NCBI GenBank assembly: GCA_003221595.1
Contig: QHSM01000331.1
Coordinates: 1 to 20,677 of the forward strand
Length of the DNA stretch: 20,677 bases
Direction: 5' to 3'
From: Candidatus Rokuibacteriota bacterium
GTDB taxonomy: Bacteria > Methylomirabilota > Methylomirabilia > Rokubacteriales > CSP1-6
Made by a program: the position numbers and the translations under genes
The notes under the pieces: model-generated
Told to the model about the DNA's origin: nothing
Databases searched by the model: none
The model's input: only the letters and a program-made list of their open reading frames with translations
Part shown: piece after piece, positions 6,791 to 14,469 of the stretch
Numbering within the stretch: position 1 is the stretch's first letter
How the letters are laid out: every line of letters begins with the position of its first letter

Positions 6791-7798
6791 ATGCGAGCCG
6801 ATCACTCCCGCCTCGGCATAGTCCTGGCCCCGTTCGCCACGCTTCCGGCGCCGGAATTCGTCGCCGTCGCCCGCGAGGCGGAGGCGCGCGGCTACCACAC
6901 GGCATGGACGGGCGAGGCCTCGGGCTACGACGCGCTCACCCTCATGGCGACGATCGCGAGCCACACCGAACGGCTGCACGTCGGCTCCGCGGTGGTCCCG
7001 GTCCAGACGCGCACGCCGGTCGTCCTCGGCCAGAGCGCGGCGACGCTCAACCACCTGTTCCCCGACCGGGTCGTGCTCGGAATCGGGCTCTCGAGCCGGG
7101 TCATCGTCGGCGACTGGCACGGGCTCGCGTTCGCGCCATCGGTCCAGCAGATTCGCGAGGCCGTGCAGATCATCCGCATGGTCGCGGCGGGCGAGCGCGT
7201 CAGCTTCGAGGGCAAGTTCTACCGGGTCAAGAACTTCCGCCTCGCCGCCCCGCCGCCGGCGAAGCCGGTTCGCGTCGTCCTGGCCGCCCTGGGGCCCGAG
7301 ATGCTGGAGCTCGCGGGCGAGATCGCGGACGGCGTGGTCCTGAACTGGATTCCGCCCGAGACCGTCCCGGCCTCGATCACGCATCTGGAGGCGGGCGCCC
7401 GGACCGCGGGCCGGACGCTGGCCGGATTCGAGATCGCGTCGTTCATCCGCACGTGCGTCACCGACGACGCGCCGGCGGCGCGCGAGGCGCTGGCGCGCGA
7501 CATCACCGGGTACGCGACGGTCGATTCCTACGCGAGCTTCTTCCGGAGCGCCGGCTTCGTCGACGAGGTCGACGCGGTGAACGCGGCGTGGCGCGCGGGC
7601 GACCGCGCCGGCGCCGTGAAGCAGGTCTCGTCGAGATTCCTCGACGGCCTCGGCGTCGTGGGGCCCGAGGCCTCCTGCCGTGATCGCATCGCCGAGTTCG
7701 CCCGCGCCGGTCTCACTCAGCCGGTCATCGTGCCGTTCGCCCCCGGCGGCGCGGACGCCCGCGCGGCGCAGCTTCGCACGCTGCGCGCCTTCCCGTGA
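6791..7798 (+). CDS. LLM-class (luciferase-like) flavin/F420-dependent oxidoreductase
   Basis: A 335-residue single-domain TIM barrel of the bacterial luciferase-like superfamily. The N-terminal strand RLGIVLAPF, helix EFVAVAREAEARGYHTAWTGE, the strand LHVGSAVVPVQTRTPVVLGQ, the LFPDRVVLGIGLSS segment and the later VVLAALGPEMLELAGEIADGVVLNW are all typical. Such proteins use reduced FMN or coenzyme F420 for monooxygenation or hydride transfer; many are close to methylene-tetrahydromethanopterin reductase. The cofactor and substrate here cannot be told. The stop overlaps the GTG of kdsB by 4 bases, so the two are translationally coupled, although no metabolic link is evident. Confidence 0.88.
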   Translation: MRADHSRLGIVLAPFATLPAPEFVAVAREAEARGYHTAWTGEASGYDALTLMATIASHTERLHVGSAVVPVQTRTPVVLGQSAATLNHLFPDRVVLGIGLSSRVIVGDWHGLAFAPSVQQIREAVQIIRMVAAGERVSFEGKFYRVKNFRLAAPPPAKPVRVVLAALGPEMLELAGEIADGVVLNWIPPETVPASITHLEAGARTAGRTLAGFEIASFIRTCVTDDAPAAREALARDITGYATVDSYASFFRSAGFVDEVDAVNAAWRAGDRAGAVKQVSSRFLDGLGVVGPEASCRDRIAEFARAGLTQPVIVPFAPGGADARAAQLRTLRAFP

Positions 7799-8544
7799 GC
7801 GCCGGGCCGCGCGTCCTCGGTGTGATTCCGGCGCGGCTTCAATCGACGCGCCTGCCCCGCAAGGTCCTCCGCGAGATCGCCGGCAAGCCGCTGATCGTCC
7901 ACGTGTTCGAGGCCGCGCGGCGCGCGCCGGATCTCGGCGATCTCCTGGTGGCGACCGACTCCGACGAAGTGGTCGCCGCCTGCGCGGGGTTCGGGATTCC
8001 CACGATCATGACCTCCGCCGAGCACCCGTCCGGCACCGACCGGATCTGGGAGGTCGCGCAGACGCGCCCCGCCGACGTCTACGTGAACATCCAGGGCGAC
8101 GAGCCGCTGATCACGCCGGATCACATCCGGCTCCTCGTCGGGCCGTTCCGCGAGCGTCCCGATACCGAGGTGACCACGCTCAAGATCCGCCTGGCGCCCG
8201 ATGAGGCGTCCAACCCGAACGTGAACAAGGTCGTCTGCGGCGTGGACGGCCGGGCGCTCTACTTCTCGAAATATCCGATCCCGTACGACCGCGACGGGAT
8301 CGGCGTGGTGCGCTACAAGCATCCGGGCTTCTACGCCTACCGCAAGGCGGCGCTCGACGCCTTTCACCGCCTGCCGCCGTCGCCGCTCGAGCTCACGGAA
8401 AAGCTCGAGCAGCTCCGCTTCCTGGAAAACGGGATCGACATCGTCGTCGTCGAGACCGTCACGTCGACGATCGGCGTGGACACGGAGGCCGACCTGCAGG
8501 CGGTCGAGGCGCTCATGACCGGTCGCCGGCCCCCATCGAGATGA
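7795..8544 (+). CDS. kdsB: 3-deoxy-manno-octulosonate cytidylyltransferase (CMP-Kdo synthetase)
   Basis: A 249-residue cytoplasmic nucleotidyltransferase that joins Kdo to CMP from CTP, activating it for transfer to lipid A. The signature IPARLQSTRLPRK (about 11-23), HPSGTDRIWE, NIQGDEPLI (the Asp/Glu metal and nucleotide site) and the YFSKYPIPYDR segment are present, and the length is normal for KdsB. The GTG start at 7795 overlaps the end of the LLM gene (GTGA), and its TGA overlaps an ATG of the next frame (ATGA). The gene is direct evidence for a Kdo-bearing outer membrane. Confidence 0.96.
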   Translation: MSAGPRVLGVIPARLQSTRLPRKVLREIAGKPLIVHVFEAARRAPDLGDLLVATDSDEVVAACAGFGIPTIMTSAEHPSGTDRIWEVAQTRPADVYVNIQGDEPLITPDHIRLLVGPFRERPDTEVTTLKIRLAPDEASNPNVNKVVCGVDGRALYFSKYPIPYDRDGIGVVRYKHPGFYAYRKAALDAFHRLPPSPLELTEKLEQLRFLENGIDIVVVETVTSTIGVDTEADLQAVEALMTGRRPPSR

Positions 8545-8564
8545 TCGCGTTGGGCCGGGCGCGC

Positions 8565-8570
8565 TATGCT
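8565..8570 (+). promoter_or_regulatory. Candidate -10 box (TATGCT) for a leaderless start
   Basis: TATGCT (four of six consensus bases) lies 6 bases before the ATG at 8577. Transcription would start about at the A of that ATG, which favours 8577 over the ATG at 8541 when the gene is read from its own promoter. No clear -35 partner is visible. Confidence 0.35.
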
Positions 8571-8576
8571 GATGGC

Positions 8577-9071
8577 ATGCGGGGATTGTCTACGACAAGA
8601 TTGCGGCTCGTCGCCGTCGCGAGCTTCGTGGCCGTCGTCTTCGCGGTGGCGCCCCACGCGGCGCTCGCCGAGCCGAGCTCGCCGGCCGCGGAGCAGGTCC
8701 GCCAGCCCGCTACCACGTCGCCCAGCGCCGACAGCGAGTTCAACCGCGGAGTGCGCGCGCGCCTCGCCCGGGACTGGCCGACGGCCGTCGACGCCCTCCG
8801 CGGCGCGATCGCGCTGCGGGCCGCCTTTCCCGAAGCGTGGAACGAGCTCGGGTTCGCGCTGCGAAACCAGGGCCGCTACACGGAGTCGCTCCAGGCCTAC
8901 GACGAGGCGCTCAGGCTTCGGCCGAATTTCCCGGAGGCGCTCGAGTATCTGGGCGAGACCTACGTCAAGCTCGGCCGGCTCGAAGACGCGCGACGAGTCC
9001 TGGAGCGGCTGCGACCTCTCGACGCCGGGCGTGCTCAGGAGCTCGCGGAGGTCATCCAGAAGGGGTCGTAG
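8577..9071 (+). CDS. Secreted small TPR-repeat protein
   Basis: A 164-residue protein with a Sec signal peptide (basic MRGLSTTRLR, a hydrophobic stretch to about residue 27, then AxA cleavage in AALA before EPSS) and three TPR units at about residues 55-155 (for example FPEAWNELGFALRNQGRYTES and FPEALEYLGETYVKLGRLEDA). It should act in the periplasm as a protein-binding scaffold. ATG 8577 gives the better signal peptide; an in-frame ATG at 8541 overlapping the kdsB stop (ATGA) would add 12 residues and allow translational coupling. The gene ends 33 bases from a convergent lipoprotein gene that also carries TPRs. Partner unknown. Confidence 0.8.
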   Translation: MRGLSTTRLRLVAVASFVAVVFAVAPHAALAEPSSPAAEQVRQPATTSPSADSEFNRGVRARLARDWPTAVDALRGAIALRAAFPEAWNELGFALRNQGRYTESLQAYDEALRLRPNFPEALEYLGETYVKLGRLEDARRVLERLRPLDAGRAQELAEVIQKGS

Positions 9072-9095
9072 CCCGGAGCGGCGGCGCTCCGGGCT
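9070..9095. terminator. Perfect hairpin between convergent genes, possible bidirectional terminator
   Basis: AGCCCGGAGC and GCTCCGGGCT form a perfect 10-base stem around the 6-base loop GGCGGC. It begins at the last two bases of the TPR gene stop codon and lies 9 bases past the end of the opposite lipoprotein gene. There is no T-run on either side, so it is not a classical intrinsic terminator, but its strength and position fit transcript-end or 3'-end stabilising structure for both genes. Confidence 0.45.
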
Positions 9096-9104
9096 CCCCC
9101 GCGG

Positions 9105-10787
9105 CTAGAACCGGGACGCCGTCAGCCTCACGTCGGCCTGAGCCCAGGCCTTCTGGAATCGCGCCTCGACCTGCGTGGCCTCGGCCGTCTTGCCCTGCGC
9201 CTTCAGGCTCTGCGCGAGCCCGAACAGCGACCAGCCGTTCTCCGGATTCCGCCGCAAGTCTTCCCGGTAGACAACCTCCGCGTCCGCGGCGCGACCGGCC
9301 TGGAGCAGCACCGCGCCCAGCGACTGGCGCACGGGGAAATACCAGGGCGGCGGCTCCGTGAACCAGTGGGCGTCCTGCTCGGCCACCGCCGCGCGTAGCA
9401 GCCGGTCGGCGGTCGAGATGTCGCCGCTCTTCGCCGCGATCTCGCCCGCCAGCAGATTTGCCGCGAGCTGGAGCATGTTCTTCGCGCGGAAAAAGAACGC
9501 CACCGTGCGTTCGGCCGGGACACTCTCGCGAATCGTCTCCAGCTCGCGAAGCTCGCGGGCCGCGTCGGCGGCCTGTCCCTTTGCGTTGAAGGCGATCCCG
9601 CGCGCATAACGCCACACGCCGGACGTGTACGACCATTCCCGAGGCGGCGCCGGATAGGCGAGCACCTCGTCCCAGCGACCGAAGCGTGCCAGCGCCACAA
9701 TCGGCGCGGCCGGGGCCGTCTCCATGTCCGGCATGGCCTTGATCATCTCGGCCGGCGCATTCTCGGCGAACTCTCGCGCGGCGCGATTCGTCTCGGCGTT
9801 CCGGCCCTGCATGCTGGCCGAATGCCAGATGAAGTCGATGTTGTGCGGATAGTAGAGACCCCGATAGATCATGCTCGGCTGCGACGTCTTGAAGTACGCG
9901 CGGTCAGCCTGCACCGCCGCCGCGTTCGAGTTGACGGCGTCCGTGTACCGTCCGACGCGCCAGTAGATGTGCGACGGCATGTGGACCATGTGCCCGGCCC
10001 CGGGCATCAGGGGTCGGAGACGATCGGCGGCCGCCTCGGCGCGCGCGGGCTGCGTGCTCGCCTCGACCGCGTGGATGTAGAGGTGGAGCGCGCCGGGATG
10101 GTTCGGGTTCCGGGCGATGACACGCTCGAGGGTCTGCACGATCTCCTCGGTGCCCGGCTGAGCCGCGCCCTCCGGCGTCCAGAGGTTCCAGGGCCTCAGG
10201 TTCATCATGGAATCGGCGAAGAAGGTCGAGGCCTCCAGGTCGTCGGGAAACTGGCGCGCGGCCTCGCGCATCGCGTCGGCGTAGGCGCGGTCGAGCGCCT
10301 CGCGCTTGGCCTGGGGATCGGCCGAGTGGCGCTTGCCGACGGCCTGGATCATCGCGCGCTCCACCGGGCGCGCGCCGGCCGCGAGCGCCTCGGCCTGCTT
10401 CACGGCGGCCAGCGCCCTCGTCTCGCGCTCGGCGTCGGTCGGGTGGTTGTAGTTGCCGCCCTCGGTCATGACGATGCCCCAGTAGCACATGGCGCATCGC
10501 GGATCGAGGCGCGCGGCTTCCTTGAACGCCCGTTGCGCCTCGTGGTGGTTGAACCCGTACATCAGCCGCAAGCCCTGATCGAACCACCGCTGGGCGTCGG
10601 GAGAGGTCGTGGTGATCCGGTAGGAGTAGCTTCCGAGGGAATCGTAGAGGACAGGACGAGCATCGGCCGCATGGCCCTTATGGTCTCCCTGCGCCTGACC
10701 CTGCACGGTGGTGTCCTGACCCTGCATCGCGCAGCCGGCCACGACGAGCAGAACGGCGGACAAGATGATCGATCGCTGCAGTCGCAT
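9105..10787 (-). CDS. TPR-repeat lipoprotein of unknown function
   Basis: A 560-residue protein with a lipoprotein signal (MRLQRSIILSAVLLVVAGC, lipobox VAGC, acylated Cys19), so probably anchored in the outer membrane facing the periplasm. After a short His/Gln-rich linker comes a TPR-like helical domain: AQRWFDQGLRLMYGFNHHEA (65-84), then LDPRCAMCYWGIVM with a CxxC pair (Cys98, Cys101), later NPNHPGALHLYIHAVE, GHMVHMPSHIYWRVGRY, and C-terminal repeats (NPENGWSLFGLAQSLKAQGK). ATG 10787 is chosen for the signal peptide and the GAGAGGAG just upstream; an earlier in-frame ATG exists at 10817. The family is widespread as 'tetratricopeptide repeat protein'; the conserved CxxC and His patches hint at metal or cofactor binding, but no function is known to me. 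Confidence 0.88.
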   Translation of the reverse strand: MRLQRSIILSAVLLVVAGCAMQGQDTTVQGQAQGDHKGHAADARPVLYDSLGSYSYRITTTSPDAQRWFDQGLRLMYGFNHHEAQRAFKEAARLDPRCAMCYWGIVMTEGGNYNHPTDAERETRALAAVKQAEALAAGARPVERAMIQAVGKRHSADPQAKREALDRAYADAMREAARQFPDDLEASTFFADSMMNLRPWNLWTPEGAAQPGTEEIVQTLERVIARNPNHPGALHLYIHAVEASTQPARAEAAADRLRPLMPGAGHMVHMPSHIYWRVGRYTDAVNSNAAAVQADRAYFKTSQPSMIYRGLYYPHNIDFIWHSASMQGRNAETNRAAREFAENAPAEMIKAMPDMETAPAAPIVALARFGRWDEVLAYPAPPREWSYTSGVWRYARGIAFNAKGQAADAARELRELETIRESVPAERTVAFFFRAKNMLQLAANLLAGEIAAKSGDISTADRLLRAAVAEQDAHWFTEPPPWYFPVRQSLGAVLLQAGRAADAEVVYREDLRRNPENGWSLFGLAQSLKAQGKTAEATQVEARFQKAWAQADVRLTASRF

Positions 10788-10881
10788 GTGCGCTCCTCTC
10801 GAAGCTTCGGATTTCATCGCCGGGGTCGACGGGCCGTCCGGCCCCCAGCATGATACCGGCGGGCCTTCCCGGTTCCCACCA

Positions 10882-12111
10882 TCAACGATAGGCGCAGGGC
10901 GGGACCGGGGTACGGAATGGCGCCTGGGTGAGGTGCTCGCCCGGCGCGAAGAGGCGGAGCTGCTGGGGCCGGGGCGCGTGCGCGAGCCGGCGGCCGCCCA
11001 GCGTGAGGAACCACCCGGCCCGAGCCATGTCGACGCCCGCCGCCCGAAGATCTCCGGACCCGCGGATCACGCTGCGAGGGCGCGCGGCCACGAGGCTTCG
11101 CGCCGTCGCGGGGCCGATTCCCGGCACGCGCACCAGAGCCTCGTACGGCGCGCGGGAAACCTCGATCGGAAACCGCTCGGGATGGGCGAGCGCCCAGGCC
11201 GTCTTCGGGTCGTCGTGAAGCGACAGGTTGCCGTCCGTGCCGAAGACGAGCTCGTCGTACTCGAAGCCGTATTGGCGCAGGAGATGCTCCGCCTGGTAGA
11301 GCCGAAGCTCGCGCGCCGCCGGCGTCGCACGCTGTCCCTCCAGCGGCGTCCCCACGACCGGCTGGAAGGCGCTGAAGTGAGCGTGATGAAGAAGGCGCTG
11401 CCGCTCGAGCCGGGCCACCAGGCCGAGGATTTCGCGATCCGCCTCGCCCGCGGCGCCGACGACGAACTGGGTCGTCGGTCCAATCGCCCCGGATCGAGCC
11501 GGTGACTCGATACGCCGGCGCTCGAGGACGAGCCGGCCGGCCAGCTCGAGCTTCGGCAACAGGTCTCCGCCGAAGTCCTTTTCTCGCGCGAGAGCCCGCA
11601 CGTAGCCGTCGCCGGGCGCCTCGAGGTTGATCGACACGCGGCTGGCGAGCCGCACCGCCGCCTCGACCTGGGCGCGCTCGGCGCCCGGCAGGAGCTTCAG
11701 GTGAACGTAGCCGCGGAAGCCCTCGCGGCGCCGCAGGAGATCGACCGTGGCGAGCATCCGGTCGGTCATCTTCGAGGGGCGGCCGGGGACGCCGGAGGTG
11801 AGGAACAAGCCGTCGGCGAGGCCGCCGCGCTGAGCGCTCATGAACACGCGCGCCACTTCCTCCGGCTCGAGATAGGTCCGCCTGACCTTCCCGCCGCAGA
11901 ACGTCGGACAGTAGCCGCAGGAGAGCGAGCAGGCGTTGGTCTGCATGACTCGCATGAGGCGCGTCGGCCCGTGGCCCGGGTGGGTCACCCTGGTGATGCC
12001 CACCGGGGCGCCAGGCTGCGATGAGAGCTCGCCGGCGCGCGCGGGTACGCCGGCCGGCCCGTCCCTGTCCCTTGACTCGGAGAGAAGCGTCACTCGCGTC
12101 CTCAGGTCCAT
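10882..12111 (-). CDS. Radical SAM protein with C-terminal helix-hairpin-helix (DNA modification/repair rSAM-like)
   Basis: A 409-residue radical SAM enzyme. CSLSCGYC (Cys61, Cys65, Cys68; CX3CX2C) binds the 4Fe-4S cluster, with a further Cys72. GLFLTSGV, FRGYVHLKLLPGAE and SRVSINLEAPGD follow the order of the family described as 'putative DNA modification/repair radical SAM protein' (TIGR03916), which usually sits beside a uracil-DNA-glycosylase-like partner. A helix-hairpin-helix motif VPGIGPATARSLV at about 329-341 supports nucleic-acid binding. Compared with what I recall of that family, the N-terminal part before the cluster is divergent. No glycosylase partner is in the window. The ATG lies 12 bases after a TATAGT -10 box, so it is probably leaderless. 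Confidence 0.85.
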   Translation of the reverse strand: MDLRTRVTLLSESRDRDGPAGVPARAGELSSQPGAPVGITRVTHPGHGPTRLMRVMQTNACSLSCGYCPTFCGGKVRRTYLEPEEVARVFMSAQRGGLADGLFLTSGVPGRPSKMTDRMLATVDLLRRREGFRGYVHLKLLPGAERAQVEAAVRLASRVSINLEAPGDGYVRALAREKDFGGDLLPKLELAGRLVLERRRIESPARSGAIGPTTQFVVGAAGEADREILGLVARLERQRLLHHAHFSAFQPVVGTPLEGQRATPAARELRLYQAEHLLRQYGFEYDELVFGTDGNLSLHDDPKTAWALAHPERFPIEVSRAPYEALVRVPGIGPATARSLVAARPRSVIRGSGDLRAAGVDMARAGWFLTLGGRRLAHAPRPQQLRLFAPGEHLTQAPFRTPVPPCAYR

Positions 12112-12123
12112 GAGGGTTCATAT

Positions 12124-12129
12124 ACTATA
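12124..12129 (-). promoter_or_regulatory. Candidate -10 box (TATAGT) for the radical SAM gene
   Basis: On the minus strand TATAGT matches five of six consensus bases and ends 12 bases before the ATG at 12111, giving a transcript with a leader of only a few bases. The surrounding AT-rich patch (12119-12130) stands out in a GC-rich region. A good -35 is not seen. The gap to the upstream mscS stop is 78 bases and holds nothing else I can support. Confidence 0.45.
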
Positions 12130-12189
12130 CAGAAGACGAGTAGTCCAGCCCGGACGGCGATCCGCTGCGAACGGGACCGCAGGGACCCT

Positions 12190-13200
12190 TCAGGCGCTCC
12201 GATCGCCCCCAGCCCGGCGCAGCTCAGCGGCTCTGACGGGGATCTGGACTCCCTCGGCCGCAAGGCGCCGGAGGATGCGCTTTCGGAGCTCGTGCTGGAC
12301 GACGAACTGGTCCGTGAACGATTTGACCTGGCAGACGAGCGTGAACTCGAGGGAGAAGTCGCCGAAGCCCGGGATGAGTCGCGCCGTCGGCGCGGGCTCC
12401 GCGAGCAGGCCGGGGACCTCGCCGACGGCCCGGCTCGCCTCCTCGACGAGAAGGCGCTCGACCAGGTCCGGGTCGGCGCCGTAGTCGACGCCGACGCGAA
12501 TCAACAGCGCGAGCCGCGGCTCCGGCATGTCGTAGTTCGTGATGATCGACTCGGCCACCCGCTTGTTCGGGATGGTGACCACGACGTTCTGGAGCATTCG
12601 CACCCGGGTCGAGCGCCACCCGATGTCCTCGACGTGGCCCTCGACCGTGTCGGCGAGCTTCACGTAGTCGCCCACGCGGATCGGCTTGTCGGCCAGCAGG
12701 TGGATGCCGGCGAAGAGGTTCGACAGCGTGTCCTGCAGCGCCAGGGCCACCGCGAGGCCACCGACGCCCAGCGCCGTGAGGATCGGCGTGATCTCAATGC
12801 CGAGCGCGGCGAGCAGCACCAGGAGGCCGACGCAGTAGACGATGCCGCGGGCGACGGACTGACCGAGCCCGGCGATCGGGCGGCCGAGCGCCTTGCGCTC
12901 GCTCACGCGCTGGATGAGCGTGCTCAGGACGTTGGCGATCGTGATGGTGACCGACAGGATCACCGCGACCTCGAGGATGAGGCTCAGCGGCTGGGACAGA
13001 CGCGACGACAGCCGCTCGGTCTCGTTCGCCACCACGATGCCGACCCAGAGGCCGAAGACTGCGGACCACAGGATCGACGGTAGCCGGATTGCCTGAGCCA
13101 GCGACGACCAGCCGTTCGGCGAGCCCGACCACCGGCCGAGAGCCGAGAGTAGGAGCCCGCGAAGGAGCAGGGAGAACAGAGTGGCGGCGACGAGCGCCAC
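12190..13200 (-). CDS. MscS-family small-conductance mechanosensitive channel
   Basis: A 336-residue inner-membrane channel that opens under membrane tension to release solutes in osmotic downshock. Hydrophobic helices lie at about 2-20, 42-59, 72-93 and 112-134, followed by the pore helix GVGGLAVALALQDTLSNLFAG (135-155), the Gly/Ala-packed TM3 typical of MscS. The cytoplasmic beta domain follows (KPIRVGDYVKLADTVEGHVEDIGWRST), then VVVTIPNKRVAESIITNY, and a C-terminal alpha/beta cage. The start is a GTG at 13200 with the first helix beginning almost at once; a stop at 13228-13230 limits any extension to nine codons. No clear ribosome site is seen. Divergent from the MFS gene, with a 51-base gap. 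Confidence 0.92.
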   Translation of the reverse strand: MALVAATLFSLLLRGLLLSALGRWSGSPNGWSSLAQAIRLPSILWSAVFGLWVGIVVANETERLSSRLSQPLSLILEVAVILSVTITIANVLSTLIQRVSERKALGRPIAGLGQSVARGIVYCVGLLVLLAALGIEITPILTALGVGGLAVALALQDTLSNLFAGIHLLADKPIRVGDYVKLADTVEGHVEDIGWRSTRVRMLQNVVVTIPNKRVAESIITNYDMPEPRLALLIRVGVDYGADPDLVERLLVEEASRAVGEVPGLLAEPAPTARLIPGFGDFSLEFTLVCQVKSFTDQFVVQHELRKRILRRLAAEGVQIPVRAAELRRAGGDRSA

Positions 13201-13233
13201 CGCCGGCCACGCGAGCGGCCACAGGCGCTACAT

Positions 13234-13241
13234 GCTATCGT
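13234..13241 (+). promoter_or_regulatory. Candidate extended -10 (TGCTATCGT) for the MFS gene
   Basis: TGC followed by TATCGT (13236-13241) resembles an extended -10 box. It ends 10 bases before the ATG at 13252, giving a nearly leaderless start. The divergent mscS start lies in the same short gap. Confidence 0.3.
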
Positions 13242-13251
13242 AGTCGGGCTC

Positions 13252-14359
13252 ATGAGTCAGCGCGGACTCTTCTACGGCTGGGTGGTGCTCGCCGCCGCGG
13301 CCACGGTCGTCGCCTTCGGACAGGGATCGATCTTCTCGCTCGGCGTGTTTCTCAAGCCGCTCGAAGAATCGATGCATTGGAGCCGGAGCGCCATCTCGAC
13401 GACTGCGCTGATCAACTGGTTCGCCATGGGTGCCGGCTCGTTCTGCTGGGGCGCGCTGTCGGACCGCCTCGGTAGCCGCCTCGTGACCATCGCGGGCGGG
13501 TTCCTGCTCGGCCTCGGGATGGTCCTCTCGAGCCAGGCGACCGCGCTCTGGCATCTCCACGTGACGTTCGGCGTGGCGGTAGGGTTCGCCGCCGGGGCGT
13601 TCCTGACGCCGCTCTCCGCGACGGCGACCAGGTGGTTCACCACCAACCGGGGGCTGGCGGTCGGGATCGTCTCCGCGGGCGGCGGCGCCGGCATCTTGAT
13701 AATCTCGCCGCTCATGCGCTGGATCACCTCGGCGTATGACTGGCGCGTGGCGATGATCGTCCTCGGCGACCTCGCGTGGCTGGTGACGATCCCGGTCGCG
13801 CTCCTCATCAAGAACGCGCCGGCCGACATGGGCGCGGTCGCCCTGGGTGGCGCGGCGGCGCCCCATCGCGACTACGACACGACCCAGGTCCTGCGCGCCC
13901 CGCAGTTCTGGGCCATCGCGCTCACGCACTTCGCCTGCTGCGCCGCGCACGCGGGCCCGATCTTCCACATGGTGACCCACGCGATCGATCAGGGCGTGGC
14001 CACGATGGTCGCCGCGACCGTCCTCGGCGTCTCCGGTCTCTCGTCGATCGCCGGACGCATCGCCTGCGGTCTTCGGCCTCTCGTACGGCGGCGTGATGCC
14101 CCTCTACGCGCTGGTCACGCGCGAGTACTTCGGCGAAAAGGTCATGGGCACGGCGTACGGCGCCGTGTTCCTGATCTCGACCCTCGGTATGGGGCTCGGC
14201 TCCTGGGCCGGCGGATGGATTCACGACGCCTTCGGCAGCTACGCCTGGCTCTTCATCAGCTCCGCCGCGATCGGCGCCACGGCGATGGTCCTCGCGCTGA
14301 CGTTCCGGGCCCCGCACAGCGCGGTCGTGCGCCGTCCGGCCGTGGCGGGGGCTCGCTAA
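13252..14359 (+). pseudogene. MFS transporter broken by internal deletion with frameshift
   Basis: The first 272 residues (13252 to about 14067) are a normal major facilitator N-terminal half: FYGWVVLAAAATVVAF in helix 1, WGALSDRLGSR (the loop 2-3 motif), helices through RWITSAYDWRVAM, and the beginning of the second half (LRAPQFWAIALTHFACC). After SSIAGRIACG the frame is lost, and the protein resumes in another frame at about 14069 with VFGLSYGGVMPLYALVTREYFG, running to the TAA at 14357-14359. In related MFS proteins about 40 residues (loop 8-9 and one or two helices) lie between these points, so roughly 120 bases seem missing rather than a single-base slip. Substrate unknown (monocarboxylate/OFA-like style). 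Either a decayed gene or an assembly error. Confidence 0.8.
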
Positions 14360-14381
14360 TCGGCCCACACCCGGTTCGCGA

Positions 14382-14409
14382 TTGACACCCGCGAGCCCGT
14401 AATGATACT
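14382..14409 (+). promoter_or_regulatory. Promoter of the ABC importer cluster
   Basis: A perfect -35 TTGACA (14382-14387) is followed after 16 bases by GATACT (14404-14409). This is the best sigma-70-like promoter seen in the window. Transcription should start near 14416, leaving a leader of about 80 bases before the binding-protein gene. Confidence 0.6.
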
Positions 14410-14469
14410 TATTCGTCGCCTTTCCCACAGGTTAGGCCGCATCCAGTACCCGCAAGCCTGATCGAGAAG

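Noticed and set aside
5681..7384. A 567-codon minus-strand open frame over the EamA and LLM genes
   Set aside because: Antisense shadow rich in Arg, Glu, Asp and Ala without domains; both plus-strand genes are clear.
8541..8576. Upstream ATG (8541) as the sole start of the secreted TPR protein
   Set aside because: It lengthens the region before the signal peptide and ignores the -10 box just before 8577. It is kept as a possible coupled start but not preferred.
12173..12188. GGGACC/GGGACCC repeat after mscS as a terminator hairpin
   Set aside because: Mostly a direct repeat; only three bases pair as a stem, so it does not fold convincingly.
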